DNA of 64,000 bases from Rhodoplanes sp. Z2-YC6860. GTDB lineage: Bacteria; Pseudomonadota; Alphaproteobacteria; Rhizobiales; Xanthobacteraceae. Location: the NCBI RefSeq assembly GCF_001579845.1, contig NZ_CP007440.1, forward strand, positions 6,408,029 through 6,472,028, written 5' to 3'. Both the position numbers and the translations under genes were made by a program. Below the pieces are notes generated by a model that was not told where the DNA came from, made no database searches, and saw nothing but the letters and a program-made list of their open reading frames with translations. The stretch's first letter is position 1, and each line of letters opens with the position of its first letter. Positions 28,149 to 37,144 of this stretch are shown in pieces.

Positions 28149-29237
28149 TCAAGCCGACTTGAAGCCCGCCCACGCCTCGATCCAGGCGTTCATGTCATTG
28201 GGGAAATTGGCGGTGAAGCGCGCGGTGTCCGGCCCGGTCACGTCGAGCCCGAAAAGCTTCTTTTCGTCGTCGTTGAACGTGGCCAATGCCTTGGCGGACA
28301 TCGGACCATAGTTCGAGGATCGCGTCAGCGCGATGCCGTACTCCTCCGACAGCATCGCGTTGGTGATCGCATGGGCAAGCTCGGCCTTCTGCGTATCCTT
28401 CGGGATGAACGCCGCATGATTCCAGAACAGGATGCCCTCTTTCGGACGGGCGTTGAGCGTCGGGATTCCCTCGCGGACCAGCGCGGCGCGCATCGGCATC
28501 CAGCCGTGCATGGTCCAGACCTCTCCGCTCGACATCAGGTTCACGGCCTCGCCGAACTTGGACCACAGCGCGCGGATGTTGCGCTTTTTCGAGATCAGGA
28601 ATTTCTGCACCTCGCGAAGATCGGACACCGGCATGGTCGGCGGGTCCTTGTGACCCAGCGCCAGCGCCGCCACCAGCAGCGCCTGATAGGCGTCGTCGCG
28701 CAGCGCAGTGTGGCCCGCGAATCTGTCGTCGAACAGGATGCCCCACGACTTCGTCGCCGGATCATCCGCCGGAATCTTGTCGGTCCGAAATAGCGGCGAA
28801 TCGTAGCCCCAGAACACAGGCACCATGTAGGCGTTGCCGTTGCGGCTCTGGATTTCCGGCTTGAACAGCTCGACCATTCCGGCGGCGTTCGGGATCTTCG
28901 ACATGTCGAACGGGCGGATCTTCTCGTCGCCGGCCTTTGCGCCCATCAGCGGCGCCCGGACGAAGTACATGTTCGTCGCCATGAAGTCGTACCGCGCGGT
29001 GCCGCCCGGGGCGAACAGCTTGGCGACCGAATCCGTCGGCGACAGATACGGCACCTGCTCCATCCGGATGCCGGTCTGCGCTTCGAGGATCTTCCTGGCA
29101 TCATCGGGAATGGCGACGCCAGGCATCACCGCGATGACCGAACGGTCCTGTGCGCGCAGCAGGCTGGTTCCGGCGAGAGCCGCCCCCGCCCCCAGCACCA
29201 TCCGCCGCGTCCACCTGCCTTGCCGATCAAAAGTCAT
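28149..29237 (-). CDS. PotD-like periplasmic binding protein
   Basis: This is a 362-residue extracellular binding protein of family 1/8. The N-terminus has RQGRWTRRMVLGAGAALAG, which looks like a Tat signal, ending near LLRAQD. SPTDSVAKLFAPGG and AFIPKDTQKAELAHAI recur in the paralogue at 37145-38260, with about two thirds identity by eye. It lies between permease and ATPase genes. The ligand may be a polyamine-like cation or a metal complex; the sequence does not say. Confidence 0.92.
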   Translation of the reverse strand: MTFDRQGRWTRRMVLGAGAALAGTSLLRAQDRSVIAVMPGVAIPDDARKILEAQTGIRMEQVPYLSPTDSVAKLFAPGGTARYDFMATNMYFVRAPLMGAKAGDEKIRPFDMSKIPNAAGMVELFKPEIQSRNGNAYMVPVFWGYDSPLFRTDKIPADDPATKSWGILFDDRFAGHTALRDDAYQALLVAALALGHKDPPTMPVSDLREVQKFLISKKRNIRALWSKFGEAVNLMSSGEVWTMHGWMPMRAALVREGIPTLNARPKEGILFWNHAAFIPKDTQKAELAHAITNAMLSEEYGIALTRSSNYGPMSAKALATFNDDEKKLFGLDVTGPDTARFTANFPNDMNAWIEAWAGFKSA

Positions 29238-29257
29238 GGGATTGTCTCCGTGAAGTG

Positions 29258-30079
29258 TCAGCCGGCTGTCGTCTGAGGCGCCTGGCGGGTGCGACTTGCC
29301 GCAACAGCCCCGACCATCGCCACGGTTGCCGAAATCAGGATAATCAGCACTGCCATCGCCGGCAGTTCTGGTACGAGTTCGTCCATCACCAGCGTCCAGA
29401 ACATGACCGGGACTGTACGCTGCGATCCGGTCACGAACAGCGTGCGGATGAATTCGTCGAACGACAGGCTGAACGAGAACAGCGCTGTCGCCACAATCGA
29501 CGGGCGAATGATCGGAAACATCACATAGCGCAGCACCTCGAAACGCGTCGCGCCGAGGTCCATCGCCGCCTCCTCCAGCGCGACGTCAAAGCCGTGGATG
29601 CGCGGGTACAACGTCAGGAAGGCGAACGGCAGAACCCAGTTGACGTGAGCGACCACCACCGAGGTCCACAGCGAGAAGCCCAGGTTCAGGTAGCCGAAGA
29701 ACATGAGCAGCACGATGCCACCGACAATTCCCGGCATGACGATCGGCATCAGAACCAGATTGAAGACGACGCCCTTCAGCGGAAAATCGCGGCGGAACGC
29801 CAGCGCCAATGTCAGCGCCAGCGCGGTCGCGATGACCGCCGCGACGAGGCCGACGCCGATGCTGTTGAGCAGCGCCGACAGGAATTGCCGGCTTTCCAGC
29901 ACTTTCAGGTACCACTCGCCCGTGAAACCGCGGAACGGAAAGCCGATGATCCGGGAGGCGTTGAATGACAGCACGCCAATCATCACGATCGGCCCGTAGA
30001 GAAAGACGTAGAGCGCCGCCGCATAGACCGACAGCACGATCCGCGACGTCCTCGACAGGGCATGAGCCGATCGCGCCAT
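29258..30079 (-). CDS. ABC transporter permease, PotC type
   Basis: This is a 273-residue inner-membrane permease. Six hydrophobic segments are visible, with the coupling loop EEAAMDLGATRFEVLRYVMFP. I chose MARSAHALSRTSR at 30079, 2 bp after the PotB-type stop. The long open frame upstream is shadow of the PotB-type gene. Confidence 0.92.
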   Translation of the reverse strand: MARSAHALSRTSRIVLSVYAAALYVFLYGPIVMIGVLSFNASRIIGFPFRGFTGEWYLKVLESRQFLSALLNSIGVGLVAAVIATALALTLALAFRRDFPLKGVVFNLVLMPIVMPGIVGGIVLLMFFGYLNLGFSLWTSVVVAHVNWVLPFAFLTLYPRIHGFDVALEEAAMDLGATRFEVLRYVMFPIIRPSIVATALFSFSLSFDEFIRTLFVTGSQRTVPVMFWTLVMDELVPELPAMAVLIILISATVAMVGAVAASRTRQAPQTTAG

Positions 30080-30081
30080 GA

Positions 30082-30945
30082 CTATCCGCGCCCCGCCGTG
30101 AAAATCTGACGGATGCCGACCCAGCGGCCGGCCACGATCAGAATCGCGAACGTGATCGCCGACAGCACCAGCGCCAGCGTGGCGCCCAACGCCCAGTTGT
30201 TGTTGGCCTGAAATTGCGCGGCAATCATGCCGCTCACCATGATGCCGGAAGGCCCGCCCAGCATTTGCGGCGTGACGTATGAGCTCATCGCCAGCAGGAA
30301 CACCATGACGCAACCGGACACGACGCCCGGCCAGCTCAGCGGCAGCACGATGCGAAGAAAGACCCAGAACGGCTTGGCGCCGAGGTCGGCGGCCGCTTCG
30401 AGCAGCCGGGGATCGATCTTCTCGATGGCGAGATAGATCGGCAGCGTCATGAACAGCGTGTACACGTAAACCAGGCCGACATAGATCGCGCCCTCGTTGT
30501 ACAGCATGCCGCCGATCGGCTGATCGATGATGCCGGTGGCAAGCAGAATGCGATTGATCGCACCGTTGGTGCCGAGAATCGGAAGCCAGATGAACGAGCG
30601 GACCACGTAGCTCGTCCAGAACGGCAGGAACAGGAGCAGCGTCAGCACGATCTTGGCCCGCCCCGACGCGAACGCGAGGAAGTAGGCGATCGGATAGGAA
30701 ATCGCGAGCGACAGGAGCGTCGCCACCAGCGCAACGCGCAGCGTCTTCAGGATCAGCGTCGCGTAGAGCGGGTTGCCGAGGATCAGCGCGTAGTTGCCGA
30801 ACTGGAAGTCCGGCTTCAGGCCGAACATCCCCGACGTCCAAAATGACATCACGCCCGCGAAGCCGAAGGGGATGACCACGAAGGCGAACAGCCACAGCAA
30901 CCCCGGCAGCAGAAGAAGCAGCAGTGAGATTTTGTCGGAGCGCAT
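30082..30945 (-). CDS. ABC transporter permease, PotB type
   Basis: This is a 287-residue inner-membrane permease and the first gene of the leftward Region 5 operon. The coupling loop is LLEAAADLGAKPFWVFLRIVLP, and LPFWTSYVVRSFIW is typical of PotB. I chose MRSDKISLLLLLLPG at 30945; an upstream open extension of 164 residues has no hydrophobic or family character. The promoter should lie in the divergent region to its right. Confidence 0.92.
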   Translation of the reverse strand: MRSDKISLLLLLLPGLLWLFAFVVIPFGFAGVMSFWTSGMFGLKPDFQFGNYALILGNPLYATLILKTLRVALVATLLSLAISYPIAYFLAFASGRAKIVLTLLLFLPFWTSYVVRSFIWLPILGTNGAINRILLATGIIDQPIGGMLYNEGAIYVGLVYVYTLFMTLPIYLAIEKIDPRLLEAAADLGAKPFWVFLRIVLPLSWPGVVSGCVMVFLLAMSSYVTPQMLGGPSGIMVSGMIAAQFQANNNWALGATLALVLSAITFAILIVAGRWVGIRQIFTAGRG

Positions 30946-31369
30946 CGTCAATTTCAAAGCCGCCGGCACAGGGTCGGCAAACCTGCCGCAGAGAATTCGC
31001 CGCATCGCAAGGCGGCTGTTCACCGTGCAAGAAGCCGGCCAATGCATCCAGCTTTGGCAGTCCCCGCACGCAAAAACAACGCCCGCATCTGGCAATATCT
31101 CAGCGCGCAACGTCGCGCACCAAGCCGAAACCTCAGAAATTCGATTTCGATATATTCGAAACCTGCCTAGAAAAGATTGCAATGGCCGTATTGCCGCAGC
31201 CGCATGGCATTTGCGCAAGTTGGCGCGTTTATTGCTATTTTTTCGACCGCTACACTGATCGACACCCGCCCGCGCCGGCAGGCAGCCGTTTCGCATAGAG
31301 AGAAGGCCCATCCATGACCCGACGCTTTCCGATCCAGCTTCGAGCACCTTTTGGGGGGCTGTGCTTACC
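30946..31369. other. Divergent intergenic region with a TTTCGA-N5-TCGAAA palindrome
   Basis: These 424 bp separate the PotB-type gene (leftward) from LysR (rightward). They are more AT-rich than the genes. A 17-bp palindrome stands at 31145-31161 (TTTCGA, TATAT, TCGAAA), about 200 bp from each start, and is a candidate LysR-type site. I see no RNA gene and no credible coding sequence. Confidence 0.5.
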
Positions 31370-32278
31370 ATGCTGTCGCATGATCTCCAGAGCCTGAGGA
31401 TTTTCCTTGCCGCATGCGAGTTGCGCAGCCTCAGCAAGGCGGCGGAGCAGCATCACATCGCGGTATCGGCCGCCAGCCGGCGGATCCAGCTTCTGGAACA
31501 TGAGGCCGGAAGCCCGCTCGTCGTGCGGCGGCCGCACGGCATCGAGCCGACGGCCGCAGGCTTGACGATGATGCGGTACGCCCGCGACGTGCTCAGGCTG
31601 GGCGACAAGCTTTCGGTCAGCATGGAAGAGCATCGGGGCGGCACCCGCGGCTACGTGCGCGTCTGCGCATCGAGTTCGGTTCTGGTCCAATGCCTGGCCG
31701 ACGACCTTTCGACATTTGCGAAAGGAAATCCCGACATCAAGATCGACCTGGAAGAGCGGCCAACCACATCGACCATCGAAGCGGTGCGCCACAAACAGGC
31801 CGATCTTGGATTGATCGTCCGTGGAGTCGAGACGGCCGGACTGATGCTGATCGACTATAACGGCGATGAGCTCGTGGTGGCCTTGCCAAAAAAACACCCA
31901 TTGACGAAGCGCCGGGAACTGACGTTCGAAGATCTGGTCGGCGAGGATTTCGTTTCGCTGGAAAATGGCACGGCGGTTCACCGGCTGGTGTCCGATCGTG
32001 CGCGTGAACGCGGCCACCTGATGCGGCTGCGCATGCAGGTGCGTTCGTTCGAGGTCATGTCGCTGCTGATCGGGCAAGGCCTCGGGGTCGGCATCATGCC
32101 GAGCAAGGCAGCCAGGCCCATGACCGAGGGCTTCGGGCTCAAGCTCGTCAAGCTCGCCGAGCCGTGGGCCCAACGGCAGTTCGCGATCTGTTACCGCATG
32201 GGAGAGATTCTCGATGCGCCGTGCCGCCGCCTGATCGATCACCTGACGGCGAGCACCGTGGGGGCAAGCCAGGGCTGA
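31370..32278 (+). CDS. LysR family transcriptional regulator
   Basis: This is a 302-residue regulator. The N-terminal helix-turn-helix runs from SLRIFLAACELRSLSKAAEQHHIAVSAASRRIQLLE. The effector domain has YVRVCASSSVLVQCLADDL and VGIMPSKAARPM. The ATG at 31370 is preferred; a GTG at 31361 sits too close to the G-rich ribosome site. It probably controls the acyl-CoA dehydrogenase and importer to its right, the Pot-type operon to its left, or both. Confidence 0.93.
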   Translation: MLSHDLQSLRIFLAACELRSLSKAAEQHHIAVSAASRRIQLLEHEAGSPLVVRRPHGIEPTAAGLTMMRYARDVLRLGDKLSVSMEEHRGGTRGYVRVCASSSVLVQCLADDLSTFAKGNPDIKIDLEERPTTSTIEAVRHKQADLGLIVRGVETAGLMLIDYNGDELVVALPKKHPLTKRRELTFEDLVGEDFVSLENGTAVHRLVSDRARERGHLMRLRMQVRSFEVMSLLIGQGLGVGIMPSKAARPMTEGFGLKLVKLAEPWAQRQFAICYRMGEILDAPCRRLIDHLTASTVGASQG

Positions 32279-32329
32279 GACGGGCCGTCTGCCCCCATTG
32301 CCCCCATTCCAGATTTCGCATTTTTGGAT

Positions 32330-32358
32330 ATCGGAATCGAAGTTATTGGAATTCCGAT
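32330..32358 (+). promoter_or_regulatory. Inverted repeat ATCGGAAT-N13-ATTCCGAT
   Basis: Perfect 8-bp arms at 32330-32337 and 32351-32358 lie 28 bp before the preferred dehydrogenase start (32387). Position and spacing fit a LysR-type or other dimeric regulator site. It overlaps the region that would be coding if an upstream start were used. Confidence 0.45.
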
Positions 32359-32386
32359 GCTTCGCTGCGCCGCCGTAGTGTGGCTC

Positions 32387-33553
32387 ATGCAAAGCCCATC
32401 CAGAGTCGACGACCATCAAGACCTCCGCGACGCCGTCTCCGACTTGTGTTCGCGTTTTCCGAACGAATATTGGCGGCGGATCGACGAAAAGCGCGGCTAC
32501 CCCGAAGACTTCGTGAATGCGCTCACGGCGGCCGGCTGGCTCGCCGCATTGATCCCGACCGAGTACGGCGGCTCGGGCCTCGGGCTCGTCGAAGCCTCGG
32601 TCATCATGGAGGAGATCAACCGCTCCGGCGGCAATTCCGGCGCCTGTCACGGCCAGATGTACAACATGTCGACACTGCTGCGGGCGGGCTCGGAAGAGCA
32701 GAAGCAACGCTATCTGCCCAAGATCGCCACCGGCGAACTGCGCATGCAGTCAATGGCGGTGACGGAGCCCACGACCGGATCCGACACCACCAGACTGAAA
32801 ACGACCGCCGTCCGGCGTGGGGACCGTTATGTCGTCAACGGCCAGAAGGTCTGGACCTCGCGGCTGCAGCATTCAGATCTGATGATCCTGCTGGCGCGGA
32901 CCACGCCGGCCGACCAGGTCAGCAAAAAGGTCGATGGGCTGTCGGTGTTCGTCGTCGAAGTCGCTGCGGCGATGAAGGCCGGCATGGTCGTCAAGCCGAT
33001 CTCGAACATGGTGAACCACGAGACCAACGAGGTTTTCTTCGACAACCTGGAAATCCCGGCGGAGAACCTGATCGGCGAAGAGGGCCGCGGTTTTCGCTAC
33101 ATCCTCGAAGGTCTCAACGCCGAACGGACATTGATCGCGGCGGAGTGCATTGGCGACGGCTACTGGTTCACGGACCGGGCGGTCCGCTACTCCGGAAGCC
33201 GTACGGTGTTCGACAGGCCGATCGGCCAGAACCAGGGAATTCAGTTCCCGATCGCCCAGGCCTTTATCAATGTCGAAGCGGCGAGCCTCATGCGCTTCAA
33301 GGCGGCACAGCTTCACGACGCCGGGAAGCCCTGCGGGGCCGAAGCCAACATGGCCAAGCTGCTCGCGGCGGACGCCTCGTGGCAGGCGGCCAATGCGTGC
33401 CTTCAGACACACGGCGGCTTCGGCTTCGCCGCCGAATACGACATCGAACGGAAATTCCGCGAGACCCGGCTCTACCAGGTCGCGCCCATCTCGACCAATC
33501 TGATCCTCGCTTATGTCGGCGAGCATGTCCTCGGAATGCCTCGCTCGTATTGA
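32387..33553 (+). CDS. Acyl-CoA dehydrogenase
   Basis: This is a 388-residue FAD enzyme that makes an alpha,beta double bond in acyl-CoAs. Signature regions are MAVTEPTTGSDTTRL (flavin contact), FGFAAEYDIERKFRETR (catalytic glutamate in AEYDIER) and QTHGGFGFA. Starts at 32324 or 32357 are possible, but the inverted repeat at 32330-32358 and family alignment favour 32387. It sits between LysR and a NitT/TauT importer, so it may process the imported acid after CoA activation. Confidence 0.92.
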   Translation: MQSPSRVDDHQDLRDAVSDLCSRFPNEYWRRIDEKRGYPEDFVNALTAAGWLAALIPTEYGGSGLGLVEASVIMEEINRSGGNSGACHGQMYNMSTLLRAGSEEQKQRYLPKIATGELRMQSMAVTEPTTGSDTTRLKTTAVRRGDRYVVNGQKVWTSRLQHSDLMILLARTTPADQVSKKVDGLSVFVVEVAAAMKAGMVVKPISNMVNHETNEVFFDNLEIPAENLIGEEGRGFRYILEGLNAERTLIAAECIGDGYWFTDRAVRYSGSRTVFDRPIGQNQGIQFPIAQAFINVEAASLMRFKAAQLHDAGKPCGAEANMAKLLAADASWQAANACLQTHGGFGFAAEYDIERKFRETRLYQVAPISTNLILAYVGEHVLGMPRSY

Positions 33554-33643
33554 TGCGCGCGCACGCCCTGGGAATGCTATCGTCGGAGCAAGACGCTGCG
33601 GCCTTTGAATTGCATCGAAACACCCTTGCGAAGGAGAACGCGT

Positions 33644-34627
33644 ATGAGACTTGCTAGGATTACTCTCGCGCTTGCTGCTGCTGTCGCAATGCTGCCGGGC
33701 CATGCTTTTGCGGTCGGCCCCGAGCCCGCGCCCATCTCCCCGCCCGTGCAGATCACGGTTGGGTATCAGAAGGTCGGGCATCTTGCGCCCATGGTGCAGG
33801 TGACCGAGCAACTGAAAAAACTCGGCGTCGAAGCCAAGATGGTCGAGTTCGTCCGCTACGCCGACGCACGCACCGCTCTTCTCGCCGGCTCGCTCGATGT
33901 GGCATCGATCGGACCGGCCGATCTCGCCATCGCTCTGTCCCAAGGCTCGACCAGCGCCATAGGCCTGATGGGCGTCGGCTCGTCGCCCAAGTATGTGATC
34001 GGACGCAACGGCGTAAAACTCGACTCGTGGGACGATATCAAGGGAAAGAAGATCGCCATCGCGCCAGGATCCGCGGTCTGGTTCCAGTTCGCGGCCACGC
34101 TGGTCGAGAAGAACATTCCCTACAACAGCTTCCAGGCGGTCAACATCCAGGGCGGCGGCGCGAACTTCGATCAGGCGCTGAAGAAGGGCGACGTTGACGC
34201 CATCGTCACCTGGGAACCGTTCGAGTCGACGCCCGTTTTGGAAGGCTACGGTTTCTTCGCGAAAAACCTGGAGTACGGGCAGTCCAAAGCGGTCGGCGCC
34301 GAGCTTGGCATCATCGCCGCATCCAAGGATGCCCTGGAGAAAAAGCGCGGCGCGATTGAGCGTTTCGTCTGGGCCTATCTGAGCGCCCAGGAGGACATGA
34401 GCAAGAACCCCGAGAAGTTCACCAAATCCTATGCCGAGTTCACCGGCATCGAACCGAAGCTCTCGGCCGAGGCCACCAAGGTGATCAAGCTCGGCGAGGT
34501 CGTGTCCGTCGATCAGATCAAGCGGCAAGCCAAGGCCTTCGCCGATCTCGGCGTGATCCCCAACGATGTGTCCGGGCAGATCGCCAACTATTGGGACGGC
34601 TCGTTGGTCACTCAGGCCATGAAGTAA
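33644..34627 (+). CDS. NitT/TauT-type ABC substrate-binding protein
   Basis: This is a 327-residue periplasmic protein. The signal peptide RLARITLALAAAVAMLPGHAFA follows a clear AAGGAG ribosome site. The mature domain has TVGYQKVGHLAPM, EFVRYADARTALLAGSLDVASIGPADLAIAL and DAIVTWEPFEST, all typical of SsuA/TauA. It forms an importer with the next two genes. The ligand is probably an organic anion; sulfonate is not shown. Confidence 0.93.
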   Translation: MRLARITLALAAAVAMLPGHAFAVGPEPAPISPPVQITVGYQKVGHLAPMVQVTEQLKKLGVEAKMVEFVRYADARTALLAGSLDVASIGPADLAIALSQGSTSAIGLMGVGSSPKYVIGRNGVKLDSWDDIKGKKIAIAPGSAVWFQFAATLVEKNIPYNSFQAVNIQGGGANFDQALKKGDVDAIVTWEPFESTPVLEGYGFFAKNLEYGQSKAVGAELGIIAASKDALEKKRGAIERFVWAYLSAQEDMSKNPEKFTKSYAEFTGIEPKLSAEATKVIKLGEVVSVDQIKRQAKAFADLGVIPNDVSGQIANYWDGSLVTQAMK

Positions 34628-34657
34628 TCGCGTTCCACTCATCGGGAAGCACGCCGC

Positions 34658-35539
34658 ATGAGCGTCGTTCCTGCGCACAACCGGGCCGTCAACCCGCAGC
34701 GGCCCGCACCGGCCGAGCGATCCATCGTTCCGTCGATATGGCGCGGCGTGCGCACCGCTTTGCTTGCGATTGGGCTTCCGGTTGCCGTGATCGCGCTGTG
34801 GCAATGTGCCGGCAGCGGTGGATCGCTTTTTGGCGGCGTGCTCCCGACCCCGGATCGGGTCTGGACGGCCTGGTACAAATGGGCGTTTGGCCAATCCGGT
34901 CTTGGCCTCAACCCCTACAGCGGAACGTGGGTCTCGAATGTCCTGTTTTCCGCTCAGCGCGTCGCGCAAGGATTTGCCGTCGCCATCGTGGTCGGCATTC
35001 CGGTCGGGATTCTGATCGGCTGGAACAGGCTTGCGGCCGGCGCCCTTGACCCCACGGTGCAGGTGCTGCGGCCGATCCCGATCACCGCGTGGCTGCCGTT
35101 CTCGATCGCTCTGTTCGGAATCCAGGACATCGGCTCGGTCTTCCTCATCGCGCTCGGCGCGTTCTATCCGATCGTCGTGAATGCCAGCCAGGGCGCGCGC
35201 GACGTCGAGCGAAACCTTGTTCGCGCCGCTTTGATGATGGGAGCGCGGCGCATGACCGTGCTGCGCCGCGTCGTGCTGCCCGCGTCGCTGCCCTCGATCT
35301 TCACCGGGCTGCGCGTCGGCTTGGGCATCGGTTGGACCGCCGTGATCGTATCGGAGATGGTCGCGGTCAAATCCGGACTCGGCTACGTGCTCTGGGACGC
35401 CTACTACGTCGGGCGCATGGACGTCGTGATCGCCGACATGGTGTCGATCGGCGCGCTCGGATTCCTGAGCGACCGTCTGATCCTTGCGCTGGAAAGCTGG
35501 GTTCTCGGCTGGCGCCGGCTTCAATCCTTTCAGAACTGA
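34658..35539 (+). CDS. ABC transporter permease, SsuC/TauC type
   Basis: This is a 293-residue inner-membrane permease. PIPITAWLPFSIALFG and the coupling loop RAALMMGARRMTVLRRVVLPASLPSIFTGLR mark the family. It has a soluble N-terminal tail of about 30 residues. It lies 30 bp after the binding protein and 8 bp before the ATPase. Confidence 0.93.
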   Translation: MSVVPAHNRAVNPQRPAPAERSIVPSIWRGVRTALLAIGLPVAVIALWQCAGSGGSLFGGVLPTPDRVWTAWYKWAFGQSGLGLNPYSGTWVSNVLFSAQRVAQGFAVAIVVGIPVGILIGWNRLAAGALDPTVQVLRPIPITAWLPFSIALFGIQDIGSVFLIALGAFYPIVVNASQGARDVERNLVRAALMMGARRMTVLRRVVLPASLPSIFTGLRVGLGIGWTAVIVSEMVAVKSGLGYVLWDAYYVGRMDVVIADMVSIGALGFLSDRLILALESWVLGWRRLQSFQN

Positions 35540-35547
35540 CGCACACG

Positions 35548-36330
35548 ATGGCCAAGGTCAGCTTCGATCATGTCGGCAAGACGTTTCGCGGCACTCGCAT
35601 CGTCGATGCATTGCAGGACGTCACGTTCACGGTGAACGAGGGCGAGTTCGTCGCGCTGCTCGGCCCTTCGGGCTGCGGCAAGTCGACGGTGCTCAACATC
35701 CTGGCCGGGTTCGAACGGCCGAGCGAGGGCACCGTGACGATCGACGGAGCGCCCGTCACCAGTCCCGGTCCCGACCGCGGCGTCGTGTTTCAGGAGGCGG
35801 CGCTGTTTCCATGGCTCAGCGTCTGGAAGAACGCGATATTCGGGCCTGAAGCACAGGGAATACCGCGCTCGACGTTCGAGCCGCGCGCCCGCGAGATGTT
35901 GCGGCTGGTCGGCCTCGATTCCTTCTCGGACTCCCTGCCGGTGCAGCTTTCCGGGGGCATGCGGCAGCGCGTCGGCCTGGCGCGCGTTCTGGTCATGCAG
36001 CCGCGTGCATTGCTGATGGATGAGCCATTCGGCGCGCTCGATGCCCAGACCCGGCTGCAGATGCAGCAGTTGCTCCTCGATGTCTGGCAATCGCAGCGCG
36101 TCTCTGTCCTGTTCGTGACGCACGATATCGACGAGGCGATCCTGCTGGCCGATCGCATCCTCATCATGTCGGCGCGGCCGGGCCGCATTGCCAAAACCAT
36201 CCCGATCTCGCTGGATCGGCCGCGCTCGATCGAGAGCCTGACCGGCCCGCAGTTCATGTCGTACAAGGCGCAGATCATGGAAGAGATGAACGTCAAAGGG
36301 ACGGCCGCTCCACCGACGGCTCCGCGCTGA
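35548..36330 (+). CDS. NitT/TauT-type ABC transporter ATPase
   Basis: This is a 260-residue ATPase. Walker A is GPSGCGKST, the Q-loop VFQEAALFPWL, the signature [15 protein letters not shown], Walker B LLMDEPFGALD and the switch FVTHDIDEAI. I chose MAKVSFDHVGK at 35548; the frame is open upstream through the permease gene. It is similar to the ATPase at the left edge of the window. Confidence 0.94.
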   Translation: MAKVSFDHVGKTFRGTRIVDALQDVTFTVNEGEFVALLGPSGCGKSTVLNILAGFERPSEGTVTIDGAPVTSPGPDRGVVFQEAALFPWLSVWKNAIFGPEAQGIPRSTFEPRAREMLRLVGLDSFSDSLPVQLSGGMRQRVGLARVLVMQPRALLMDEPFGALDAQTRLQMQQLLLDVWQSQRVSVLFVTHDIDEAILLADRILIMSARPGRIAKTIPISLDRPRSIESLTGPQFMSYKAQIMEEMNVKGTAAPPTAPR

Positions 36331-36392
36331 CACGCCGCCAGACAAGAACAACCGCGCCTCTTTTCATTCGTAGCAACAGCAGGAGACCCGTC

Positions 36393-37130
36393 TTGGACAT
36401 TCTCGGCAACCGTAAGAAAATCGGCATCATCGTGCCGAGCACAAACACCATCGTTCAGCCGGAATGCGAGATGCTGAAGCCGCGCGGCGTGACCAATCAC
36501 GTCGGCCGGTCGACCCTGAAGACCACGACGATTTCGGAAAAAGGCTTCGCCGAGCATCTGCGCGCGATGCAGGCGGGCATGGACGATGCCATCGAGCAGC
36601 TCATGACCTGCCGCCCGGACCATCTCATTTTCGGCATCGCCATCGAGGCATTCCAGGGCGGCGTCAAAGGCGCCGAGGAATTCCAAAAGACCCTGGCCGG
36701 CAAGGCCGGCGTCAGTGCAACCATCGGCTCGACGGCGGCCGTGGCTGCGCTGAAGTCTTTCGGCGCCAAGAGGATTTCCGTGCTGACGCCGCATCAGCCT
36801 TCGGGCGACGAGATCGTGCGGACTTATCTGACTGAGGCAGGCTTTGAAGTCGTCAAGCTCGTCGGCCTCAAATGCGCGAGTCCGTGGGCCATTGCCGAAG
36901 TGCCTCCAGAGACCGCGCGCACCCACCTGCAGGATTTGAATGGCGACAATGTCGACGCGATCCTGCAGGTCGGCACGAATCTCGCCAATGCGACCACCGC
37001 GGCCGAAGCCGAGCGATGGTTCGGAAAGCCGGTTCTGTGTCTCAACGTGGTGTCGTACTGGCGAGCGCTCCGCACGTGCGGTGTTCAGGACCGCGTGTTC
37101 GGCTACGGCCGCATCCTCGAGGAATTCTAG
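36393..37130 (+). CDS. Asp/Glu racemase-superfamily protein (maleate isomerase / arylmalonate decarboxylase-like)
   Basis: This is a 245-residue protein that opens with GIIVPSTNTIVQPEC, the hallmark of the maleate isomerase / arylmalonate decarboxylase branch. Translation appears to start at a TTG, seven bases after AGGAG. The two usual catalytic cysteine positions read FGIAIEAF and QVGTNLA, so both cysteines seem absent, as in a little-studied subgroup. It ends the LysR-importer cluster. Function unknown; a decarboxylase or isomerase of the imported diacid is one possibility. Confidence 0.8.
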   Translation: MDILGNRKKIGIIVPSTNTIVQPECEMLKPRGVTNHVGRSTLKTTTISEKGFAEHLRAMQAGMDDAIEQLMTCRPDHLIFGIAIEAFQGGVKGAEEFQKTLAGKAGVSATIGSTAAVAALKSFGAKRISVLTPHQPSGDEIVRTYLTEAGFEVVKLVGLKCASPWAIAEVPPETARTHLQDLNGDNVDAILQVGTNLANATTAAEAERWFGKPVLCLNVVSYWRALRTCGVQDRVFGYGRILEEF

Positions 37131-37144
37131 CGGATACCGTCTCG

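Noticed and set aside
30946-31437. N-terminal extension of 164 residues for the PotB-type permease
   Set aside because: The extension is not membrane-like, crosses the LysR start region and precedes a normal PotB N-terminus at 30945.
32873-35524. Minus-strand open frame of about 880 codons opposite the dehydrogenase and NitT/TauT importer
   Set aside because: No recognisable motif; plus-strand genes there have full family motifs and ribosome sites.
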